Below, one piece after another: positions 1 to 6,222 of a stretch of 12,389 nucleotides of DNA. Below the pieces are notes generated by a model that worked only from the letters and a program-made list of their open reading frames with translations, was not told where the DNA came from and ran no database searches. Location: the NCBI GenBank assembly GCA_036403035.1, contig DASWRT010000397.1, positions 1 through 12,389 of the forward strand, written 5' to 3'. Source of the DNA: DASWRT01 sp036403035. Its GTDB lineage: Bacteria > Pseudomonadota > Alphaproteobacteria > ATCC43930 > CGMCC-115725. Every line of letters begins with the position of its first letter. The first letter of the stretch is position 1. Made by a program: the position numbers and the translations under genes.

Positions 1-1
1 G

Positions 2-1162
2 AACTATCTTTTCACGAGCGAGAGCGTGTCGGAGGGTCACCCGGACAAGGTGTGCGACCGGATCTCGGACGCGGTGGTGGACCTCTTTCTCGGCGCGGAC
101 CCGCAGGCGCGGGTGGCCTGCGAGACGCTGGCGACGACCAACCGGGTGGTGCTGGCCGGCGAGGTGCGCGGTCCGGCGAGCATCACCACCGGGCATCTGA
201 TCGAGGCGGCGCGCGGGGCGATCCGCGACATCGGCTACGACCAGGAGGGCTTCTCCTGGCGCACCGCCGAGATCGCCTGCCACGTGCACGAGCAGTCGGC
301 GGACATCGCGCAGGGCGTCGACGCCGCCGGCAACAAGGACGAGGGCGCCGGCGACCAGGGCATCATGTTCGGCTATGCCTGCCGCGAGACGCCGAGCCTG
401 ATGCCGGCGCCGCTCTACTATGCGCACGCGATCCTGCGCTCGATGGCGGAGGCGCGGCACTCCGGCGGCACGCCGGAACTCGGCCCGGACGCCAAGAGCC
501 AGGTGACGCTGCACTACGAGGACGGCAAGCCGGTGCGCGCCACCTCGGTGGTGGTCTCGACGCAGCACGCCGGCCACCTCGACCAGGAGGCGGTGCGCGA
601 GGTGGTGCGGCCGCACGTGCTCAAGGTGCTGCCGGCGGGCTGGATGTGCGAGGAGGCGCAGTTCTACGTCAATCCGACCGGGCGCTTCGTGATCGGCGGG
701 CCGGACGGCGACTGCGGGCTGACCGGGCGCAAGATCATCGTCGACACCTACGGCGGGGCGGCGCCGCACGGCGGCGGCGCGTTCTCGGGCAAGGACCCGT
801 CGAAGGTCGACCGCTCGGCGGCGTACGCGGCGCGCTATCTGGCGAAGAACGTGGTGGCGGCGGGTCTGGCGGAGCGCTGCACGATCCAGCTGAGCTACGC
901 GATCGGGGTGTCGCATCCGCTGTCGGTGTATGTCGACACGGCGGGCACCGGGCAGGTCGACGAGGCGAAGCTGTCGGCGGTGCTGCAGCAGCTGATGGAT
1001 CTGAGCCCGCGCGGCATCCGCACGCATCTCGGCCTCAACCGGCCGATCTACGCGCGCACCGCCGCCTACGGCCATTTCGGCCGCGAGCCCGAGCCCGACG
1101 GCGGCTTCTCCTGGGAAAAGACCGACCTCGCAGATCAGCTCAAGCGCGCCTTTACCGCGTAA
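2..1162 (+). CDS. metK: S-adenosylmethionine synthetase (MetK), 5' end missing
   Basis: Makes S-adenosylmethionine from methionine and ATP in the cytoplasm. The reading frame is open from base 2 and begins N-Y-L-F-T-S-E-S before the conserved SEGHPDK motif, so only a few N-terminal residues and the start codon lie outside the window. Family signatures are in order, counted from the first visible residue: GHPDK near 12-16 (ATP and metal binding), GAGDQG near 115-120, a GGPDGDCGLTGRK block near 232-244, and the glycine-rich GGGAFSGKDPSKVDRS phosphate-binding block near 257-272. About 387 residues are visible, close to the full length of bacterial MetK. The GTG at 26 falls inside the conserved N-terminal motif and is not the start. 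In many alphaproteobacteria metK is followed by trmB; here it faces an unrelated minus-strand gene. The identification is firm. Confidence 0.97.
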   Translation, partial: NYLFTSESVSEGHPDKVCDRISDAVVDLFLGADPQARVACETLATTNRVVLAGEVRGPASITTGHLIEAARGAIRDIGYDQEGFSWRTAEIACHVHEQSADIAQGVDAAGNKDEGAGDQGIMFGYACRETPSLMPAPLYYAHAILRSMAEARHSGGTPELGPDAKSQVTLHYEDGKPVRATSVVVSTQHAGHLDQEAVREVVRPHVLKVLPAGWMCEEAQFYVNPTGRFVIGGPDGDCGLTGRKIIVDTYGGAAPHGGGAFSGKDPSKVDRSAAYAARYLAKNVVAAGLAERCTIQLSYAIGVSHPLSVYVDTAGTGQVDEAKLSAVLQQLMDLSPRGIRTHLGLNRPIYARTAAYGHFGREPEPDGGFSWEKTDLADQLKRAFTA

Positions 1163-1186
1163 CGGAAGCGGGAGCGTCGTCCCCGC

Positions 1187-1223
1187 GCCCCGCCAGACGG
1201 AGGGTGCGGCGGGCGGCGTTTAT
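1187..1223 (+). terminator. Possible metK terminator hairpin
   Basis: A GC-rich imperfect stem pairs GCCCCGCC (1187-1194) with GGCGGGC (1208-1214), leaving one C bulged, and is followed within a few bases by GTTTAT. It lies between the convergent metK and TubC_N-like genes. The T-run is short and chance pairing is common at this GC content, so this is tentative. Confidence 0.25.
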
Positions 1224-1228
1224 CCCGA

Positions 1229-1462
1229 TCAGAGCGGGCGGTGCCGCCAGGGGTGATCCGACGTCACCGAAAGCAGCCGCCCGATACTGGCCGAGGCAAG
1301 ATGCAGTCGACGGACCAGCGTGTTGGGAAGGCTGGCCGGCGTCTCGATATGAATGTTGGTACCGTTGACGTGGACGGTCCCGCCGCGGCTGGAGACCTCC
1401 ATCAGGACGTCCAGGGCATTAACGCAATGCCAGATCTTGGGATCGAAGTTGACGTAGCTCAT
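1229..1462 (-). CDS. Small TubC N-terminal docking domain-like protein
   Basis: The 77-residue product fits the pattern of the TubC_N docking fold: N-A-L-D-V-L-M near residues 15-21, then a G-containing turn, then V-H-V-N-G-T-N-I-H-I-E-T-P (two strands joined by an N-G turn), then a closing helix L-P-N-T-L-V-R-R-L ending I-G-R-L-L. TubC_N was described as a protein-protein docking domain at the start of hybrid NRPS/PKS subunits. Solitary small proteins with this fold also occur in alphaproteobacteria, where their role is unclear. No NRPS/PKS gene is visible here. The ATG at 1462 has no clear Shine-Dalgarno sequence. The gene converges on metK. Assignment is by pattern recognition, so it is moderate; the alternative is an unrelated short alpha/beta protein or a chance ORF. 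Confidence 0.6.
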   Translation of the reverse strand: MSYVNFDPKIWHCVNALDVLMEVSSRGGTVHVNGTNIHIETPASLPNTLVRRLHLASASIGRLLSVTSDHPWRHRPL

Positions 1463-2350
1463 ACTTGGTCAACAAGCGACAATGGGATGTAGCGCCATGC
1501 CGTGGCGGCATTTCTGCCACGATTGCATGCTTCGGAGCGGCGGTTGAGCACGCCGTTCGATTGACGGAACAAGACGGGGCCGGCGTAATTCCGGCCGCCG
1601 TCCGTCGTTTCTTTCCCGACAACGTTGCCCCGCTCTGGCGCGGTGCGGAGCTGCCACGAGCGACCGTGCTTTGCCGGATTGCCGCTTGCCCAGAGCTTAT
1701 CCCAGCAGGCTGTCGTGGCCTGCAACGCGGTGTTGTGACGCCGGGGCAGGGGTGCGGCTTTCGGCGAAGCTGCGCTTCGCTTGTCGCCGTCAGTGCAAGC
1801 TGTGCTTGCGCGAGAGGCGTGCGGCGATGCAGGGACGTCGCAGGCAACGCCCGACGTGCCCTGGCGTCCAAACAACCGCGTCCCTGCGGGTTGTGCCGCG
1901 TCGCAGACGATGACGGTCTGCCGGGATAGGCTCTTGACCCCGTCCGGCATCGCACCGCTGCTCCTTGCGAGAAATCCGGCTAGCATGGATGGGCGGAACG
2001 GCCTGCAGGACTGGTAGGAGGCTCGCCGCGGTCGTGAATATAGCCTCGATGGTTGTGTGCCTTACCGAGATAAAGGCCATTTTGGACAATCGTTGAAGCC
2101 ATGCTCCGGCGGCGGTATTGGTTCCTTGTCCCTGGTTACGAAACGGGGAAGCGACGTCGCGGCGACGTGTCTGTGACACATCCGCAACTACTCAGTCCAT
2201 TTGCCGCGGTGAGTTGACATTCTGCGTGGCACATGCGACTCGGGAACAGCAAGCGCGGTGTAGAAAAAATTAACTATACCCGCGTACGATGTGCTCCGTG
2301 CAACAGAAGAGGATCTGGTGGATAGGACAAGCACGATTCTTTCAAGTGGC

Positions 2351-2399
2351 TATTTCGAAAGGTTAGGGGCGCAATGCTGAATCCTCGCCTCTCGAAATA
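2351..2399. repeat. Imperfect 12-bp inverted repeat upstream of the XRE gene
   Basis: TATTTCGAAAGG (2351-2362) is matched in reverse complement, 11 of 12 bases, by 2388-2399; the two arms are 25 bp apart. Each arm contains a TCGA-centred core. It lies in the AT-richer leader about 135 bp before the regulator's likely start, so it could be an operator for autoregulation or a transcript hairpin. There is no T-run after it, which argues against a terminator. Confidence 0.45.
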
Positions 2400-2523
2400 A
2401 GGACGTTGTTGCTAAACCGTGGCTCTATGTGAGGTGAACCATATAAACTTGTATGTTTATGAGTCGTAATATACGTTCAGATGTCGATCGGGCAAAGAAA
2501 GAGCTCGGCGACACGTGCAATTG

Positions 2524-2528
2524 AGGTC
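2524..2528 (+). promoter_or_regulatory. Ribosome binding site supporting the GTG start of the XRE gene
   Basis: GAGGT ends 6 nt before the GTG at 2535. No comparable sequence precedes the ATG at 2481, so this site decides the preferred start. Confidence 0.45.
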
Positions 2529-2534
2529 ACAACC

Positions 2535-3062
2535 GTGGTCAATGTAATGGTCAGATCTAAGCGGATTACCCAGCCCACCTCTCAACTCAGGCCAACTCAG
2601 GGGCGGACTGCCGCGCCGCCGGAGGGGGCCAATCCAGTCGATGTCCATGTTGGATCGAGACTTCGCCTTCGGCGCAACCTGATCGGGCTGACCCAGACGG
2701 AGCTTGCGGACCGTGTCGGTCTCACGTTCCAGGCCGTGCAGAAGTACGAGCGGGGCGAGAACCGCATCAGCGCTAGCCGCCTTCATCAGTTCTCGCAGGC
2801 GCTCGGCGTCTCGGTCTCGTTCTTCTTCGAGGGACTGCCCGGCGAGCTGTTCTCCGGCACCCTGATGCAGTCGGACCGCTCCGACCTGTCGGATCGCGAG
2901 GTGCAGGAACTGGTGACGGCGTTCAACGGCGTCAAGGACATGCAGCTGCGGAAATCGCTCCTGAAGGTCTTGAAGGACGCGGCCGCGTTAACGAACGTCA
3001 CGCCGATGGTCGACGTCAAGGAGACGCCGAAGGTCGGACGGAAGAAGACCGCCAAGGCCTGA
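2535..3062 (+). CDS. XRE-family helix-turn-helix transcriptional regulator
   Basis: A cytoplasmic DNA-binding protein of the Cro/CI (HTH_3) type. The alphaproteobacterial signature N-P-V-D-V-H-V-G-S-R-L-R-L-R-R opens the domain, followed by L-T-Q-T-E-L-A-D-R-V-G and the recognition helix F-Q-A-V-Q-K-Y-E-R-G, then a dimer-side S-A-S-R-L and V-S-F-F-F. A short C-terminal part and a Lys-rich tail ending K-K-T-A-K-A follow. I chose GTG 2535 because GAGGT at 2524-2528 sits 6 nt before it; the ATG at 2481 would give 193 residues but has no ribosome binding site, and ATG 2547 is also possible. Relatives of this type often lie beside metK in alphaproteobacteria, but those usually lie upstream; this one is about 1.4 kb downstream. 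Target genes are unknown. Confidence 0.88.
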   Translation: MVNVMVRSKRITQPTSQLRPTQGRTAAPPEGANPVDVHVGSRLRLRRNLIGLTQTELADRVGLTFQAVQKYERGENRISASRLHQFSQALGVSVSFFFEGLPGELFSGTLMQSDRSDLSDREVQELVTAFNGVKDMQLRKSLLKVLKDAAALTNVTPMVDVKETPKVGRKKTAKA

Positions 3063-3080
3063 GCCTGAGCCTGAGCCTGA
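3058..3080. repeat. Hexamer tandem repeat CCTGAG spanning a stop codon
   Basis: CCTGAG is repeated almost four times in tandem. The first copy supplies the TGA stop (3060-3062) of the XRE gene. Because the unit is six bases, each further copy puts another TGA in the same frame, giving a series of in-frame stops. It could arise by slippage. Confidence 0.85.
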
Positions 3081-3441
3081 TACACGGCGGGTGATCAAGG
3101 ATACCGTGCGCAGAGCGCGCTGCTTGGAGTGCGCTTCGCGCCGCCTCTTGGCCTCCGCCAGTGCATCCGAGCATCGTGTCCGAGCCGCGCGGCAGCGGCT
3201 TGCGGTTCCGCACCGCCATTGCATCGCCTCGTCCGATCGACGAGTGCCGGAGAGTCTATAGTTTCCGGTTGATGCCATCTACCAAGAGTGCTGGAAGTCA
3301 CCCCTGTCAAGGGGCGCACACTCTTCCGGCAGCCGCCGCTCCCCTCGCGGCGCTGCTTTCCCGTGCCGGCCTGGGACGATGCCCGATACTGCGAAATGGG
3401 CGCAGCGCCCCCGTGTATCGGCTGCATTCTCATCCTGACTA

Positions 3442-3458
3442 TTAGGTAACATTCCTAA
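3442..3458. promoter_or_regulatory. Possible operator: TTAGG-N7-CCTAA inverted repeat
   Basis: A 17-bp dyad with 5-bp arms in a locally AT-rich patch, about 60 bp before the doubtful ORF at 3520 and 430 bp before the PAS_5 gene. The size fits a dimeric regulator site, but arms this short occur by chance. Confidence 0.2.
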
Positions 3459-3519
3459 CCGGTCCTCTTGAGCAGGCACGGCCATCCTTCGTCGATTCGA
3501 CGCGAGGGGCGCCGCGGCG

Positions 3520-3726
3520 ATGCTCTACGACTTCGAGCCGGGCCAACCTATCCCCGGCAGTAATTTCCCACGTCGATGGTCTTGTTCTTTGCTTGCGCTC
3601 GCTTTAGTCTCCGTTATGTGGCTCGCATGGTCACCGGAGTACCGCAGCGCGGCAGGGGCGATGGAGTGCGGTTTCGGGGTGCTTTGTCCAGGACGCTCGT
3701 CAGAGCCCGAAACATCGTACCCATAG
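3520..3726 (+). CDS. Doubtful small membrane protein
   Basis: A 68-codon ORF with an ATG preceded by GAGGGG at 3504-3509 (10-nt spacing). Residues 18-20 are R-R-W, followed by a hydrophobic stretch at about 22-37 that could be one membrane segment, with the positive charge on the N-terminal side. The first ten codons are strongly GC-ending but the rest is mixed, and I recognise no family. It may be a chance ORF in a spacer. Confidence 0.22.
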   Translation: MLYDFEPGQPIPGSNFPRRWSCSLLALALVSVMWLAWSPEYRSAAGAMECGFGVLCPGRSSEPETSYP

Positions 3727-3888
3727 ACCGTCATCGAAAGATGATAGCCTTTCGGCGTTGCTGCGGTCACCGCTGCTTGGACAGCTTGGTAGAAGCATCG
3801 CAGCGTAGGAGGAAAGTCGCGGGAGGAAGTAGATTTCCGCGCCTTTTCAAGAAAAGCATGACGCGGATTCATCATCGAGGGCCGCTCA

Positions 3889-4782
3889 ATGACGGTCGAA
3901 GAAACGACGAAAGCCGACGAGACGTCTTGCGACAGCGCGCGTGCGGGTCGTTGCATCCATCTCCGCAGCCTTGCGGCGTTCGAGCAGCATGCCGGGTTCC
4001 CCGACGTTGCCGACACGATGCTCAGCAGCGTCCAGCAATGTCTCCTGTCTGGACGCTGTACTGCGCCGCAGATCTGCTTCGCCTTTCCGGGCGCCGACGC
4101 ACCGCAGCGAAGTGCGTCGATCCTTCGTTACGCCGTGCCTGCGGAGCCGCGGCGACGGAGTGAACAGGGCGGCGAAGCGAAGGTCATCCCCCTGCAGCCC
4201 GCGTTGCGAGCGGCGCTCACTCTCGATCCCGACGGAAACCGCATCCAGCAGACGCGGCTTTCCATCGAGGCGTTGCGCGCCAAGCGCGGCAGGCTTGCCG
4301 ATCTCCTGATTTATTGGGAGGGGCTGTACGGTCTGGGGCGCAACCGCCTGGGTGACCTCGATCCGGTCCAGTTCTCGAAGATGGGACTGCTCGGCCGGAT
4401 GCACCTCGTCAACGCCGCGCACGCCGATCCGGCGAAGTTCCACTTCGACATCCGCGGCGCGCTGGTCCCGTCCGTTCCCGGCAGCTGCATGGAAGGCATG
4501 CCGGTCAGCCGGCATCCGATCCGCATTCTGGCGGAGAGCGTCATGCGCGACTACGCGCTGGTGCGGAACACCGGACTGCCGCTCTATCACTACATCCGCA
4601 CCCGCCTCCTCGGGACCAACTATCATTATCGTCGCCTGATCCTGCCGCTGTCGGCGGACGGCGAACGGATTGATCGGCTCCTCGTTGCGCTCGATACCGA
4701 CGGGGATCACGGCGAGCATGCCGTCGCACGATCGACCGGCGGGCCGGGTCTGAGCCCGCCGTCCGCACCCGCCGCCTGCTGA
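3889..4782 (+). CDS. PAS_5-family (PAS domain-like) protein with a long N-terminal extension
   Basis: Residues about 137-270 match the pattern of the alphaproteobacterial PAS_5 family: A-D-L-L-I-Y-W-E near 137-144, D-L-D-P near 156-159, a central F-H-F-D-I-R-G-A-L strand near 184-192, Y-A-L-V-R-N-T-G-L-P in the middle, and L-I-L-P-L-S-A-D-G near 250-258 followed by I-D-R-L-L. PAS domains bind small ligands or partners, but the role of most stand-alone PAS_5 proteins is unknown. No membrane segment or output domain is visible. Family members are usually under about 200 residues, so the first 130 residues are an unusual extension that I do not recognise; either the true start lies downstream or an extra region is fused on. 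GAGGG at about 3875 gives modest support for the ATG at 3889. The gene stands alone before the tonB pair. Confidence 0.75.
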   Translation: MTVEETTKADETSCDSARAGRCIHLRSLAAFEQHAGFPDVADTMLSSVQQCLLSGRCTAPQICFAFPGADAPQRSASILRYAVPAEPRRRSEQGGEAKVIPLQPALRAALTLDPDGNRIQQTRLSIEALRAKRGRLADLLIYWEGLYGLGRNRLGDLDPVQFSKMGLLGRMHLVNAAHADPAKFHFDIRGALVPSVPGSCMEGMPVSRHPIRILAESVMRDYALVRNTGLPLYHYIRTRLLGTNYHYRRLILPLSADGERIDRLLVALDTDGDHGEHAVARSTGGPGLSPPSAPAAC

Positions 4783-5216
4783 GGCAGGTACCGGTCCGTT
4801 CTCGGCCTGCCGGCGGGGTCTCCCGGTTCGGATGGCGTGATTGCGTCGCGCGACGCGATCGCCTGCGCCACCGCACCCGGCCCGCTTGCAAACGCCCCGC
4901 GCGCCGCGCCGGGCAGGCTTCGCCCGCGAACGGTAAGCCTTAGCCGTTGACCGATCCGGCAAGGCATCCGCGGCCATAGACACGGCCCCGGCCGGTGTTG
5001 AACAGGCACTGCCGGCGACGCCGAGCCGTTCGCTTGCCTTGATCGTCCGTGCCGAGGTCGGGCGTGAGAACCGGCCCGGCGGACGGCGATGCCGTCAGCA
5101 CCGACGACGTCGGCCGCTCTGCGCGCCGTCCCGGTGCGCCTGGGCCGGCGAGCCCTATCGCCCCGGCTCCCGCCATGCATGGATCCGCGCCCTGGCCGAG
5201 TCGTTTCCCCGATAGG
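4783..5216. other. Spacer between the PAS_5 gene and the first tonB-like gene
   Basis: About 430 bp with no recognisable gene. The frame of the following tonB-like gene stays open back to a GTG at 5049, but that part reads as Pro/Ala/Gly-rich shadow sequence. GGCAGG/CCTGCC (4783-4811) and AACGG/CCGTT (4929-4948) are weak inverted repeats that might help end the PAS_5 transcript; neither has a T-run. I found no convincing Fur or Irr-type iron box upstream of the tonB-like genes. Confidence 0.4.
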
Positions 5217-6194
5217 ATGAAGTCAGATAAAGCCAGCTTGTATCCGGGACTGTCGCGGCCGACGCCCAAGGGGGGCACGACCGAAGGTCCGGGTTCGCTG
5301 CGCCGCGCCGCGCTTGCATCGCTGCTGTTCCACGTATTGCTGCTCGCTGCGCTTGCCGGGCTTCATCTGCCGGATCGGTCCGATCCGCGGCCCGCGCCAA
5401 TTGCCGTCACTCTCATTCTGGGCGAAATGCCCGGCGCCGCCGGGGCGTCGGGCAGCGGGGCTCCAAATGCCGGCTCGGTTGCCGGAACGGCTGTGCCCGA
5501 CGCGCCTCCGTCGCCGGCTGCGGCGGCTGCGCCGCAGTCGGCCGAGCCGCAACACCCGCGCACTCCACAGGCGGCGAGTAAGGAGGCATCGGTTTTTTCG
5601 CACGCCGACGTCCCCGTACCGCAGCCGATGCGGAAACCCGTGCGACGGCGGGATCCGCCGTCCTCTCCGCGGCAGGCGCCGGCCACACAGGCGCCTGTAA
5701 CCGGCGATCGGCCCGCGACGACGGAACGAGCTATCGCGGAACGGCCGACGGCGACTGCATCACGTGATCCGGTCGGGCCGCCGCCGGCCCGCGCGTACGG
5801 CGACTCCGCCGGAATAGGGCAGCGCGGATCAGGGCAGGGCGAGAGCGGCGCCGGATATGGCGCGGTCGGCGACGGTCCGCCGGACGGGATCGGCGACGAC
5901 TATCTCGAGCGGGTGCGGCGTTATGTCGGCCGCTACAAGCACTACCCGGACGATGCCGTGCGCCGCAGGGAGGAGGGGCGCGTCGTTCTCTCCTTCACGA
6001 TCGCGCGCGACGGGAGCGTTCTCGGCGTCGAGGTCGAACACAGCTCGGGCCATCGGGTGATCGACGCCGCCGCGCTGAACATGCTCAGCGCGGCCTCGCC
6101 CGTGCCGCCGCTCCCGCCGACCTTCCGCGGCGACCGGATTACCGTCGCGATGCCGTTCGCCTTCTCGCTGAGCTTCTTCGATCGGCTGTTCTGA
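5217..6194 (+). CDS. TonB-family energy transducer, first of two
   Basis: Predicted to couple inner-membrane energy (through ExbB/ExbD-type partners) to outer-membrane transporters. From ATG 5217 the product has about 325 residues. A short basic cytoplasmic tail ending L-R-R precedes one membrane helix at about 31-50 (A-A-L-A-S-L-L-F-H-V-L-L-L), with a His inside it as in TonB. Then comes a long Pro/Ala/Gly-rich periplasmic spacer (about 55-225). The C-terminal TonB domain at about 228-322 shows Y-L-E-R-V-R-R-Y-V, Y-P-D-D-A-V-R-R, G-R-V-V-L-S-F-T-I-A-R-D-G and the A-A-L-N-M-L segment. ATG 5217 puts the helix at the expected distance; its AGG is close, so starts back to 5049 are possible. The next tonB-like gene begins 28 bp downstream, so they are probably co-transcribed. 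Confidence 0.87.
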   Translation: MKSDKASLYPGLSRPTPKGGTTEGPGSLRRAALASLLFHVLLLAALAGLHLPDRSDPRPAPIAVTLILGEMPGAAGASGSGAPNAGSVAGTAVPDAPPSPAAAAAPQSAEPQHPRTPQAASKEASVFSHADVPVPQPMRKPVRRRDPPSSPRQAPATQAPVTGDRPATTERAIAERPTATASRDPVGPPPARAYGDSAGIGQRGSGQGESGAGYGAVGDGPPDGIGDDYLERVRRYVGRYKHYPDDAVRRREEGRVVLSFTIARDGSVLGVEVEHSSGHRVIDAAALNMLSAASPVPPLPPTFRGDRITVAMPFAFSLSFFDRLF

Positions 6195-6222
6195 CCGGCT
6201 CGGCCGGCAGCACCGGAGGGCG

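Larger units (their letters stand above)
1463..2534. other. About 1 kb without a convincing gene
   Basis: No reading frame in this stretch gives a recognisable or compositionally plausible protein on either strand. The long open frames at 1465-1986 are rich in Arg, Ala, Cys and Ser, as expected of shadows in GC-rich DNA. It does hold several small palindromes: GCAGGC/GCCTGC at 1705-1723, GCGAAGC/GCTTCGC at 1764-1780, GCAAGC/GCTTGC at 1795-1809, and a bulged stem at 1872-1894. The part from about 2210 to 2470 is visibly AT-richer and probably carries the promoter of the XRE gene. No tRNA or insertion-sequence remnant was recognised. Confidence 0.5.
3081..3888. other. Mostly non-coding spacer of about 800 bp
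   Basis: No strongly supported gene is present; one doubtful small ORF (3520-3726) is listed separately. Small hairpins are seen: CCCCT/AGGGG around 3301-3314, GCCGC/GCGGC around 3333-3350, and GGGCG/CGCCC around 3389-3403. None has a T-run, so none is a clear terminator. A TTAGG-N7-CCTAA inverted repeat lies at 3442-3458. Base use is mixed and less GC-biased than in the flanking genes. Confidence 0.45.

Noticed and set aside
1459..1986. 175-codon minus-strand frame in the gene-empty region
   Set aside because: No recognisable domain, atypical composition, and competing open frames on the same stretch; not enough to call a gene.
4929..4948. AACGG/CCGTT inverted repeat as a terminator for the PAS_5 gene
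   Set aside because: Only 5 bp of sure pairing, about 150 bp from the stop, and no T-run.
3886..4983. 365-codon minus-strand frame across the PAS_5 gene
   Set aside because: It is Arg/Ala-rich with no motifs, while the plus strand shows a clear PAS_5 pattern.
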